Positions 1 to 11,448 of a stretch of 64,000 nt of DNA are shown here, piece after piece. Origin of the DNA: Echria macrotheca (lineage: Eukaryota; Ascomycota; Sordariomycetes; Sordariales; Schizotheciaceae); contig MU839831.1 in NCBI GenBank assembly GCA_030411725.1, positions 1,178,001 to 1,242,000 of the forward strand, in the 5' to 3' direction. Numbering within the stretch: the stretch's first letter is position 1; each line of letters starts with the position of its first letter. The notes beneath the pieces are model-generated. The model saw only the letters and a program-made list of their open reading frames with translations, was not told the DNA's origin and searched no databases. Both the position numbers and the translations under genes were made by a program.

Positions 1-1282
1 ATCCGCGCCAAAGAATGCCCTGGGACCGGGATGTACCTTTCCTTCGGGTACCATCTGCTCCGCCGCCACCAGTTCGACTTCGGCCCAGCTGAGCTCACCC
101 GAATCGAGGCCCGGGAGCGTCTCGCGGATCTTGTCTTTCAGTTTGGCGGCCGACAGTCCGTGCGAAGGCAGCTGCAGCGACCAGATGTCCGAGTAGAAGC
201 CCGCCGACTCGGGGTGATCGGGTTTGGGTTCGTCGCAGCCAAACATGTAGATCAGATATTGCCGACCATGTCCGAGGTTTAGGGGAACGAGCGCTCCACC
301 ATCTCGTGGGCGCGGGCCGGGGGTTAGTGGGTTCGTCGGCATGCTGAGCGTTTTCCAGACGAGCGCGCCAGGCTTCTCACGCTCCGTGGGCGAGTGCAGC
401 AGGTGGAGGTAGTTGACGACGACCGAGAACGGGGAGTCAGTCCGGCTGATGGTGTAGAGCGTCGTGTCGACGTAGGCGGCGGCTACTGGAGGAGCTGGCG
501 CGCGGGGTAGCGCGGTCCAGGAGTCGGAAGTAAAATCGAAGAGCCATGTCTCGGTTTCAGTGGGCAGGTCGGGATTGGATAGCGGGGCGTCGACGTCGTG
601 CACCAGCTTGTGCTGCAACTCCGATGGGGCGTGGCCGCCATGGAGGACGAGGAAGTCCTGCTGCTCGTCGACGAAGATGGAGTGGCCGAACCGCGGCGTC
701 ATAGCCTTGCCGATCTGCGTCTCGCTGTGGAGTCTTGTCCATACGAGTTTCTCTGTGTCCCACAGCCAGAGGCAATTTTCTTCTTCAATCGGTTTTCCCT
801 GGGTGTCTCGTCCGCCGTGAACAATGAGGTACTTGTCGCGAGCGCAGGCGGCGTGTTGGCTTCGCGGAGTCGGGATGAGTGTCCTACCCGTCTCGGCATC
901 TTGAAGAGGGAAAGGCGGATATTCATGGTGCTTGATGTCGGTGGGTTTCTTGATGGGGAGGGTGATGATGTGGACGTCGGTCGGACATAACTTGCCGTCG
1001 GGTCCCTCGCCGCCGAACATATATGTCTTGTCGCCAATGGACGTGAGCGTGTGGTTCGATCGCGCGAGTGAGTTCCTGCGAGTTTCACTTGTTAGTAACG
1101 GGAAAGAAGGGGCTGGGAGGGGCGGCGCACGCAGATGTATTAGTACTTGCTACCTTGGAAAGCTGCGACAAGGAGAATTTGAGAGGTTGTGTTGGTGAGG
1201 CCACGGCCACGACGGCGGCGGTTTCGATGCCCGTGGCGACGACCTGCTCGGCGATCAGCGCGCCTGCTGCTACTTCGGCCAT
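1..1282 (-). CDS. Kelch-repeat beta-propeller protein (3' end beyond left edge)
   Basis: Partial gene reading leftward off the window; at least 409 residues are visible. Exon 1 is 1131-1282 and exon 2 is 1-1075. The 55-nt intron has an unusual GTGCGC donor, a perfect TACTAAC branch site and a CAG acceptor; this join keeps phase, whereas the more obvious GTAGCA donor upstream does not. After a hydrophobic, Ala/Val-rich N-terminus, exon 2 carries kelch-type blades recognisable by paired glycines and spaced aromatics (YMFGGEG, LIVHGGRD, LVLHGGHA). The family (galactose oxidase/kelch fold) mostly acts as a protein-interaction propeller. No copper-site residues of galactose oxidase and no secretion signal can be claimed, so an intracellular scaffold is the more likely role. 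Function is otherwise unassigned. Confidence 0.8.
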
Positions 1283-2060
1283 GCTGTCGAGTATCGGATT
1301 ATTCCGATGGAGTGTTTTGGTGGTTAGTACGTTGAGGTTGACAGCCGCAAGATTTGGAGTTCAAACGACTGTTCATGGAGGATGTTGATACGATCGGCGC
1401 GATGACGTCGTTGGTCGGCGCGGGGCGGCGGCCGCAGGAACCTTGCGGGCTGCCGATCTTACCACAGGGGCAGGTTCGAGGAACCAGCACGTGACCACAT
1501 CGCCTCCTTTGACTCGGAAAATGCAGTGAGTAACGATATAGCTGTATCAAGGCTTCCTAAAAAAAGACCGCAGCAGGCCGTCTCGTTAGTACCAAGTCAC
1601 ACAAAAGCGGGCCACCCAGTCCTTCAACGGCCAGGTTGCGATGATCGCAAAAAGTCTTCTGGCTGCAGCAGCTGTATGAATCATGCAATTTGACTTGGAA
1701 ATACACATGCTTCTAAGCCTAATGGTATTACTGTTTGTACGCCTCTTTGATGCTCTCTGGGAGGTACAAATCGGGTGGCTCGTTTCATGCCAACATTGCC
1801 GGGCTGGGAAAAGTGGGGGCTCCGGCGCCGAAGTGTGGGTTCCATCACGGAGTTTTGCCCAGCTCGCCGATATCCAAACCCAGTATCAGATGGCCAGGCG
1901 CCCAGTCACGCATTTTAAAGCTTTTGTGCTTTCCAATCGCTATAATTAGCATGGAACAGAAGAGTGACACTGGTTGAGCTTTTAACCCGGAACTGCCTGT
2001 ACTTGCGACACCCCAAACAAACGTCCACAGTCCGCCCACGCCGGATGTCCGCCTGCCGAC
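1283..2060. other. Intergenic region without supported gene
   Basis: Lies between the kelch gene start and the 3' end of the metallopeptidase gene. Short open frames here show no protein-like composition and no splice-consistent extension. It should hold the kelch promoter and the peptidase 3' UTR. Confidence 0.6.
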
Positions 2061-3758
2061 CTACACCTTCCTGACCACCCCAACGGTGTTCCACGCATCC
2101 CTCACCACCCGCGCGGCATCCTCGCCATACAGGGCCATCGCCGCATCAACCGTCGCATCAGCGAACTGAATAAACGTACAAGTGTTCGGGATGCTCTTGG
2201 TGCTGACCACGCGCCACCAGATCTGCCCCGCTTTCTCCCAGGAAAATCCGCCAAAGGCAGTAGCAGCTAACACGAAGGCGCGATTAGGAATACCGGAAAA
2301 AACATGAACGCCGCCATAGTCTCTGTCCCGAATGAAGTCTCCGAAACGCCTCATGACGGCCGGGATGTCGTCGTAGTGCGCCGGTTGGATGTCTTTGCCC
2401 TGTGCCCAATGTCAGGTCCGCGACGAAAAGGAAAAAGGGGGGCCATACAAAGCGCGGATCATTATACGCCGTGCCTGGGTCGCGCATATTCCGCAGCGAC
2501 ACGCCCTTGACGCCGGGCAGCAGACAGCCCTCGCCAATCAGCCAGTCCGCGTTCTCGGCCGTCTCCTTCTCGACCATCTGCTTGACCATGATCCCAAAGA
2601 CGTCCGAGATGTGCTCGTTCAGCGCGCCGGACTCGTTCTCGTAGACGAGCGCGGTGGTGAATTGCGTGACGGCGTGCTGTTGGTTAGGAATTCATCAGCA
2701 AATCCCACCTAATAACACTAGGGGACAACAGAGAAGGAACATACAGTCATCTCATGCCCGATAACATCAACACAAGCAGTAAAGTTATGCAACATGGCAT
2801 TCCCATCCCCATACACCATCTGCCCCGGCTCCCGCCCCCCCATCCCGAACCCAATCCAGAACGCATTCCCCAGACCGTCGCCGAAATGCACAGAAGAATC
2901 AACCTTCATCCCCTGGTTGTCGAGTGACCTGTACCCGAACTTGCTCTCAAAAAACTGCAGCACGCGCAGCGCGTTGTCGTACGCCTCGTTGACTTTTGTG
3001 TCGGACGCGAACACCGCGTCGCCCTCGGAGCGGCGTGGAGTGCCGGGGAGGAGATCGAATGTCTCGGGGCGGTCGGCGTCGCCTTGGTTTTGCATGTCGT
3101 AGACTGCGCGTTGAAAGCCGGATGCCGTGCTAACGGGCGCTCCCGCAACTGGGGGCGGCGATGTTGTCCCGCTGGGGGGAGGGGGTGCGGTGGTGGTGGT
3201 GGTGGTAGTTGTGGCCGGGGTTGCTTCCGCAGCAGCTGCGGCGGCGGCTTCGGCAGCACGCTCGTCACGCACCTCCTGCGCGAGCTGGAGCGTGCGCGCA
3301 GCCGAGTCCTTGGTCTTTTGGTCGACTTGGGACGATTTCTTGATCGACTCGAGGATCGGATCGGGGACTATTCCCTGTGGAGCTGGAGCCAGGGCCGGGG
3401 CCGAACCGGACCCCGCTTCGCGCCGGAATGATCCAAAAGGGGAAGGTAAATGCGGGCGGGCGTGGTCCGTGCTCCCCAATCCCGATCCCGATCCGTGAAG
3501 TGGGGTTCCGGGCAGTCCGGGCAGTCCGGGCAGTCCGGGGAGTGGGAAGGGGAGGTGTTGGTGGCCTGGGTGGATGCTCTCGTGGATGCGGTGCAGGTTC
3601 TGCACGCGCTGGGCGAGCCATTCGTGGCGCTTCTTGTGGAGGGCTGCGCCGAGCGCGAGGGTGGACTGGGCGCTGCGGCGGATCGAGTCGTCGTCGCTCT
3701 TGTCGGCGAGTTCTTGGAGGAGGTAGGGCGGGATGATTCCGCAGACGGGGCCGTCCAT
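2061..3758 (-). CDS. Protealysin-like M4 (thermolysin family) metallopeptidase
   Basis: Three exons (2745-3758, 2449-2676, 2061-2399; introns of 68 and 49 nt, both phase 0) give 526 residues. The N-terminus (MDGPVCGIIPPYLLQELA) matches the short protealysin-type propeptide with its conserved Cys, and there is no signal peptide, so the enzyme is probably cytoplasmic or non-classically exported. A low-complexity linker follows (PGLPG repeats, then Ala, Thr and Pro runs, about residues 75-205). The zinc site is complete: HEMTH (His335, Glu336, His339), third ligand Glu359 in NEHISD, and the catalytic His446 in DYGGVH. The first intron falls inside HEMTH, between Thr338 and His339. M4 enzymes are chiefly bacterial; the introns and low-complexity insert show this copy is adapted to a fungal genome. 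Family assignment is secure; substrate is unknown. Confidence 0.92.
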
Positions 3759-4464
3759 TTTTATTTTTTTACAAAGAGTCTCTTTGATGAAATATGGTTT
3801 CTGGGAGATCGGAGAGGTTGATAATCGGGATGTTGGTGAATGACTCGGGGTATAAATGCGAGATGTTATTCAATCGAGGGTACTGATTTAAGGCGTGTGG
3901 AGTGGTAATTCTAGGTGAGACTAAGAGACAACTACTGGTAGGGCATCGCGAATGTTATAGACGCGTGCCGCTGCGTCCAGATTGTACTGTAGCCAATGGC
4001 ATGTTAGCTCCATGCAACTCGTCGTTTCCGTTGCGGCTGAAGCTATCGTCGGCCGTGTGACAGCTGAAAGGGCACGGTGTAACCCATCTCGACTGTTGCG
4101 CCTTATCCTGGTTGGTGGTGAAGACGCTTCAGCCCGCCACATGTCGGCCACTCCGGGCAGCCCCGAGCTTCCCCGCATCTACTCCTCCGATACGGTTCAC
4201 GGCAAGGACTGACCGGCAAAAAACTTTGGATTCATACCATCATAAGCTTCACCGTCCAGATAATTTTGACTACCTCCTTCTTGCTATATAGTCTCTCCTT
4301 CGCCGATCTGGTACTACATGGTGAGTCCAGTGCCCCTGCTCATCTTCTCGAAGTTGATATCCAAGCCGCTCTTGGGTAGTTTATTTAGGAGGTTCTTTTC
4401 TCGTCTGCGCGCGCGACACCCCGAGCTCCCGGCATATCGGCTTAATATCAAATCAGAGGCACGA
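3759..4464. other. Intergenic region without supported gene
   Basis: Upstream of the M4 peptidase and downstream of the STAND-like gene. The small open frames near 3921-4212 have no family resemblance. I see no repeat. Confidence 0.6.
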
Positions 4465-6405
4465 TCAAGCGTGCAAATTGCCAGCCCGCAGGGAGATATG
4501 ATCCCGATAGTCAATCTGCCTCGCCAGGACGATGCTCTTCATGGGACAAGTGGCCAGCACCCTCAAGTTCACACCGACACCGGGATCCTTGCTTACCTCG
4601 TCCAACATGCGCACAACCTGCCGGATCTCGTCATCCCACCCGTGCAGTCTCGATTCAAATTCCGAGATGTTGTCCAAGATGATGTACAGCGTGCATCCGG
4701 GCGGGATTCCTCGCAGGAGATGCTCAAAGGCCTCCACGAGCGAGGGGAGACTCATGTCGATGAGTCTCTCGGCGAGAGAGCCGAGTCTGGACGACAGGTC
4801 GAGTCGAGACGCGGCGAGTTGCGCGATTAGGCTCCGCAGCATGCCGGATGGGCCCCCGATGGGGTCTTTGGGGAAGGCGTGTTCGCCGCAGAAGTGGTAG
4901 AGGACAAACAGGGATTTTCGAATCATGGTTGTGGTCAGGGACGCGCAGAATACCGACAAGGGAGATACCTTGCCGAGGCGGTGGTCGTTATAGCCCTCGA
5001 CGAGGATAATGTCCGAGGAGGAGCTCATCTCCACTGTGACCCAGGATGCAAAACGGTCCGACATCATCAGCCATCTTGCTCGATCCAAGGCGGCCTGTTC
5101 CAGGTTGGTTCCACGTCTCAAGACACGCTCCAGATCTCCAAATGGAGAGGGTGATGTCGGAATGGCCAAGAGCTGGATTATACTGTCGCAGGAGACGTCG
5201 TCGCGCCTCTTCTCGGTCAAGGTCGGCTCCTCGACCATTTTGTGATAGGCAGCAGGGGCCTCACTGTATGGCTTCGGCTTCCACTTGTCGATGGGCACCG
5301 AGACGGCATTGGTAAGAGTTGGCGCAGGCCGTCCTGGAAGGCCAGGGACGGGATCTGATGGGAGGATCCACAAATGCTCTTCTGAGTAGCGGATGTTGTT
5401 GGAGGACGTGGTCGGCGGTGCTCGCGAGTGCCGACGCTCGACCTTTTCGGCAAGGACCTGGCACCCAACTACCACACGCGTGACCTCGCCTTGTATTGCT
5501 TTCAGCTGGACCCGCCTCGCGTCCTCAGCAGATTTGTGGAGGGTTTCGAGCACCGAAACCTTGCTCTGGATGAAGCTCTGGATGTTCTGGATGTTCCTGA
5601 GCGCGAACAACATTTGTTCCATCTTGTCCGAGTTGGAGTCAAGCTTCTGCGAGTTGGATATCACCACCTGCTGCGTCTCAGCCAAGGTCTGGGCCTGAGC
5701 AACGTCGATGCTGACATCGACGGCCCTGGAGGCTCGTTGTATGGCGTCCAGACACTCGTCAATCAAGTGCGCCTCCTCAGAAGGCGTTTGTCGGAACATT
5801 CGAACGCGTGTTTTCCCTGTGTGCTGGCGGAGTAGAATTTTGATCAACTGTGGCAGTTCGCACAGAAGAACTTTGTACAGATCCTGCACTCGCCCCAGCA
5901 ATTGTTGGTCGCATCGGTGCGACAGAGCAATGCCGCAGGCCCTTTCAAACAGCAGAGGGACATTGTGGAATGTTTCGAGAATCTTTTCTTGGGATTCGAT
6001 GCGGGCTTGCACAAGCTGTTCGTCGCTGGGTCAGGAAAGCTTCACCAATCCATCTCGCGGAAGGACACCAACCTGGAAGACAGCATTCAGACCACCCCTT
6101 AACACACCGAGTCCCAGCTCGTCTGGCAGTAGCTGCGTCAGTGAACCGAGAGTGCCGACTATGGATTTGCTCCTGGTTATCTTTCTGAACCGGCTTTTGG
6201 CCGCTTTTTGGTTGAAAGTCTCTTGGGCCTCGCTCAGCGAGTTCAAGACATCATCCCAAGAGCACGCTAGCAGGACCTCCTCCCTTCTTTCGCCAGCTGG
6301 CTGCAACGAGTTGAGCAACAGCTCGAGCTCTCTGGCGGGATGTCAGCGATTCGTGCCTTCCCAAGGACGGATGGACACTCACCGGTGGGGGTGCTCCTGC
6401 TCCAT
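4465..6405 (-). CDS. Fungal STAND/NACHT-related protein lacking a canonical P-loop
   Basis: Three exons (6383-6405, 6073-6331, 4465-6015; introns of 51 and 57 nt) give 610 residues. The first exon is only 23 nt and supplies the start MEQEHPH, in phase with the rest. Residues about 25-200 are an alpha-helical N-terminal domain of the type found in fungal STAND proteins (CGGL-like block reading LRGGLNAVFQLVQAR, then helices rich in Leu and Glu). A helical or coiled-coil linker follows. The C-terminal half resembles the start of fungal NACHT-type NTPase domains (ILVEGYNDHRLGKVSPLSVF, FFCG-like YHFCGEH, GPSGMLRSLIAQL, Walker-B-like YIILDNISEFES), but the Walker A glycine-lysine-Ser/Thr is absent. 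It ends without any repeat sensor domain. It may be a decoy or regulator of intact STAND receptors, or a relic; function is inferred only from resemblance. Confidence 0.75.
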
Positions 6406-6953
6406 CTCTCTTCCAGTCTTCAAGGCCGTCCAATTACACCTACCCAATTGGCGAAAGGAGATTATCAGGCGACTGAATATTCATCGCAGCTGATCGAAGT
6501 GGGACATGCTCTGCTTCTTCAGGCAGCTTCGCCAGGCAGCCATCGCGCTAGTTAGCCGCGATTTTCTCTGCGGTGCGAAAAATGAAACGGGAAGCCGCCG
6601 TTGGCCCGAAATTGAGACCAAGTTTCACCAATGCCAGGCACACATCCTCCCTGCAGAATACTATCATTGTTCCATCTATTTTACGGACCGTCCCGCAACC
6701 CGATACCATTGGGCCGGACCCGACTCGTCCGGAAGCGCCCGCGCTAAAATCAGCGACGGGTGATTTGGCGCGTCGTCCCAACTCCTGGCGCCACATGAAG
6801 CACCGGACGCGACCCGATCTCGCGGCCGTCCTCGGACTTTGCTCAACAACATCGGACTCGGCGCCAGCGAGGGACGCTTAAGTATCACGACGTGATCGAG
6901 ACTCAAGTCTACTATGGGTCACACACTTTTTGTCCCTCTCCCGCGCCGCTGCC
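6406..6953. promoter_or_regulatory. Shared divergent promoter region
   Basis: A 548-bp gap separates the start codons of the STAND-like gene (minus) and the AAA ATPase gene (plus), so both promoters must lie here. I see no clear TATA box or binding-site cluster. Confidence 0.5.
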
Positions 6954-9900
6954 ATGGCCGACACCGAATACGGAAGTGCTCAATCACGACTTGGACGCCG
7001 GCTGGAACGTCTCCTTGGCGGAGCACCAACAACGCCCCGGCCCCCTCAACCACAGCCTGCACCATCAGTCTACTGGCCTCCTCAACAACCTGAAATGCCT
7101 CCACAGCTGCCGCCCAGGGCGCCAGCCCCAGGATGGCAGCCCCAGTACCAACCTCAGTATCAACCGCCTCAATACCAACAGCCCCAGCCCCAGTACCAGG
7201 CGCCTCAATACCAACAACAGCAAGGGAATCAGTACGCTTCTGCCCCCCCACGACCGCCAAGGCCACCGCCCATTACCATACCTACACCGGCCAATCCACC
7301 GGCCAATCCACCGCAGCAACGGCAGCAGTATTCGGAACAGCAGCAATATTCAGAACAACGGCAGTACTCGGAGCAACCACAGTACTCGCCACAAGAAGAT
7401 TCGGAAGGAGTGACGCCATCGTCGGAAGAGTCGTCTCCCGTCGACCTACGCCAGCGATTTCCGAACCAGAGGCCACCTCCATCTCGACAGTACCAAGGGC
7501 AACCGATGCAACGCCCCACAAAACCACCAACGCGACCGCCGCTGGACCGGCCACAGCGTCCATCGGATTCACCGATACCTCCATTCCGACCTGTCACGCC
7601 GCCTCAGAAACTCGAACAGGTCGTGGTCCTTCTCCCCGATGTCCGTATCTGCAGGACCTGGGAGGAGTTCATCAACCGCTTCGAGGACGAACACGGCCTC
7701 TACGCCGTTGAGGCCCTGATGGCGGGGTCCGAAATCAACAAAGAGCTGGTGGATGAACACGAACTCCGACGTCAGCATCGTGATGGTGTTTGTTACTTCG
7801 ACACAGCCCAAAATTTCTTCGGTGCACAGCCGCCAACTGTGCGCGCGCATCGAACCGTTAAACCATGGCTTCAGCGCATCCGGATCCAGTCCCCTAGTCT
7901 CCTGAGCATTTTCGAAAAGGTCACAGGCTATGTCTGGAGCCGCAAGCCGCATACCTTTTTGCGACCCTTCCGATACCTCATTTACTACCACGATAAATTC
8001 AAGGAGCATCTACAGCGCATGGAGGCGGAATATCACAGCTCTCCGCCACCGAGCTCCAAGGAAGAAGTGGAACGCGCGACTGCCCTCGAGCATTTGCGGT
8101 GCTACATCAAGTTTGCCAACGAGCAAATCGTTCCGCCCTATCACTCGTTTACGCGTGCCAATTTCTCCGAGTCGCGCAGAATTCGCTTCGACGATCTGTG
8201 GTATCTGTTTCGGCCAGGCGAGCTTATCTATGTGCCCGCCACGTCTCTCAAGAAGCATCTTGAGCGCATGATCGGTTCGCAAGCACACGCTATCGGTGAA
8301 TCTCGTCAGGAAACAGGTGCACACGGTCCGGCTGCTCAGAACAGTCGCGCTGCCAAATCACGACTCTCAGAGCACCAGAAAGTGTGGCGGCTCATGTCCA
8401 CGGATGCAGTCGCGAACCCCATCGCCCCGATCAACATCGACGGCGACGATTTCGACAACTCGGATTTCATTTTGACCTGCTACTACTATGACTACGATGG
8501 AAGCAACTACTCCACCTCCTCGGAGGATTTCTGCATCTCGTACTTTGATGGTGAAAAGGAGATCAAGAGCCTCGACTTCTATCCGATTCGATTTGCGCCG
8601 GCGCATGAGGCTCTGCTGCAAGAGTGCAGAAGCAACGGGCTGAAGTTCACCGAGTGTATCAAGCGCCAACACATGGCCTATTCCGGATGGACCATGAACA
8701 CGACTCCCATGGGAGAGCTGGTTGGGCTGACCAGGGAATACATGGAAAGCGAAGTCATGATCGACTTCCAAGAGGCATTCAACGGCAGGCCGTGGTGGAA
8801 GCCCTTCATGGTCGACGAGGAGCGCTGGGCCGACTTCGTTGGATACGAGAACAGGATCGATGCCTTTGCGCTCATCAACTGGGCCGATCAGAACAGATCA
8901 CGGGCCGTGTCATGGATTAACGAGGTGATTGTTCTGAACGATAACACGTTTCGATCAGAACACGACGAGATCGTTCGCAAAGACCCTTTTCTGAACCCCC
9001 AAACTCGAGTTGGCCGGATTCCCACCGGAGATGACCTCGCACTGCTCCCGAGGCGTCTATTCGGATACGGTCTTCGGGATCGTCAGTGGGCACTCCTGGA
9101 CGTGCAGAACTTGAATTTCATCCCGTACCAGCGCGACGCTTTCGACCGACTCGAGCTCAACGAGAGCCACAAAACCGTCATCGACGCCATGGTCAGCAGC
9201 CACTTTGACAAAAAGCGCATCGAGGCCTACGGCGAGGTCTCCACCCAAGACATCATCGTTGGGAAAGGCGGCGGTCTCGTCATCATGCTTCACGGCGAGC
9301 CGGGTGTGGGTAAGACGGCAACGGCGGAGGCGGTGGCTCAAAAGCACCAGAAGCCGCTGTTCAACATTAGCTGCGGTGACCTTGGCGTAGCTCCCGACAG
9401 GGTCGAGTCGTCTTTAAGCCAGATCTTCCACCTTGCTCACCTCTGGGATTGCGTACTGCTGCTGGACGAGGCGGATATTTTTCTCACGGCCAGGGGGGCC
9501 AACTCAGCTGACCTCAAACGTAACGGCATTGTGTCCGGTAAGTGGTCCCCAACTACGCATGTGATGTCGAGCTGCTGACGAGGAGCAGTCTTCCTGCGCA
9601 TCATGGAGTACTACAAGGGGATCCTCTTCCTGACGACCAACCGCGTCGGCAAGTTAGACCCGGCGATCAACTCACGTATTCACGTCACTTTACATTACAA
9701 ACGGTTTTCGGAGCAGGATTTCCGCAAGATCTTCATGCTCAACCTCGACATGCTGAAAGCCATCGAGGAACAGAGGTATATGGCGAACGAGCGCATCCGG
9801 CAGACCGAGCGGGACAGTGGTCTGCAGCCCGTCGAGCGGTACGACGCCATGCGGCTTCACGTGGCCGACACAGACATTATGGCTTTTGCTTCTAACCACT

Positions 9901-10583
9901 ACCGCCGCCATTCCAATTCGAGGGACACCACGCCGTGGAACGGCCGCCAAGTCCGGAATGCCTTCGTCGTGGCCTCGGCGCTTGCTCGGAAGGAGGGCCA
10001 GCGACAGCAACACCCTCCTCAGCTGCGCCAATGTCACTTCCTCGAGGTCGAGCGTCTGACGTCGGACTTTGATCGCTTCCGGGCCAACCTGATGGGTGGT
10101 GATGACTCGCATATCGCGCGCAGGCTAGAAGAGCGGGACGACAGCTGGGGTGATGAGGAGGGCGATGCGGCCACTTTTCCGCCGATTGGGTATACACGGA
10201 AACGGCTCTCGGTGATGGTTCAATCATCATCACAGTCCACCACGCTCTGCGGTTCGAGCACGGCAACGACTCCGGTATCCACCCGGCCGCCGCTGCATCA
10301 TCTGTCGGTCAAGCATGAGCCGCCTCGGCCGTCCTCGCCTTCGTCGGTATCGACTTTGTCCAAGCACTCAGTCGCTCAGACGACGAAGCCACCGGCCGAG
10401 AGGGCGTTTCCTAGACCTTCCGCCCAGGGATACCACACACCCCAGTCCTCGATCGGTAGCCCACCGTCGCCGTCACCGTTCCGCTCGAAATACGATGAGT
10501 CTGTTGGACCTGCGCCGGCCTATTCGGAGGTGCCCGGGTATTTCGAACTTGGTCATACTATTACTCCTCCTAGCTCTTTGTGA
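6954..10583 (+). CDS. AAA ATPase with Gln/Pro/Tyr-rich N-terminus
   Basis: Two exons (6954-9537 and 9589-10583; 51-nt intron, GTAAGT donor, in phase) give 1192 residues. The first ATG at 6954 (MADTEYGSAQ) is chosen because the open frame upstream has no ATG. Residues about 30-220 are low complexity, with QYQPQYQ-like and QYSEQ-like repeats. A middle region matches the fungal domain that precedes AAA modules in this family (DUF7025-type). The AAA core has Walker A GEPGVGKT near residue 781, Walker B LLLDEAD near 836, sensor-1 LTTNR, an Arg-finger-like AINSRIH and the C-terminal WNGRQVRNAF motif. The intron lies between Walker B and sensor 1. The tail after about residue 1060 is Ser/Pro-rich and disordered. 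Such proteins are common in ascomycetes and are Bcs1/katanin-like in fold; the cellular role is unknown. Confidence 0.9.
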
Positions 10584-11448
10584 CTGCCATGAGTCAAGAA
10601 ATTTGTTATTGGCGTTTAGTCGAGGCGGTCTTGTGTATTAAGATTTGGATACCCATTAAACATTTGTTTTGGAGTGTTGATTGAATGTGTAAACCCAGGA
10701 TGCGGACGGCTGAGGTCTCTCGGGCTTCCGGCAGTAGTGTACCGGGCTCGAGGCTGTAGAAGGCCCCAGTAAAGGGTGCTTTTCGCCCATTGCCGAGGTG
10801 GTCGAGTTGCGTGTGTGGCTGCCGTGACTATGACGGGCGAATCTCTGGAATTATCATCTGCAAATTCTTGCGGGAAAGGAAGGACAATTTTAAATGAGTG
10901 GGCAAACCTGGACTAAGAGATGAAGCAGGCGGAAGCTTTGATCACGGCTTGACCCCTTGCTTCCCTATTTTGCCGCTGTGCCATGTGAAGAGGTTGGCGC
11001 GCTGTAGCTTCCGCTTCGGGGCCGGACCCTTTCTTGGTCCTCCCGACTCTAGTCCAGTGGGGAGTGTGGTTGCGTATTCACTGGGGTCACTGGCTCTCAC
11101 ATCGGCGCTCTCTGATGCAGAGCAAACTGCTCAATGCCTTTTCGTGGCTCACATGCTGGCAATGCTGGCTCGCATATGCTCGTAGACTCGCGCATGAGAG
11201 CACACGCAAGCACACGCGCTTCGCACGCTTGAATGGTGGAGCACAAAAACATCCATGAGAGGAGAAAGCAAGTTCTGCTGTGTGTCCGTTTTCTGTTGAG
11301 GTTTTACAGAAGCGTTGCTTGACCTATCTCCATCATTGCTCGCAACCTGGAACATTGAGCAACCCTAACGATCAAGGATGCATGGTAGCTGGAATTGATG
11401 GGGGTGTGTGGCGAACAGGCACCCACGGCGGAAATTCACTCTTGATCC
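10584..11448. other. Intergenic region (two convergent 3' ends)
   Basis: Between the stop of the AAA gene and the stop of the 2EXR/F-box-like gene on the other strand. Nothing coding is supported. Confidence 0.6.
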
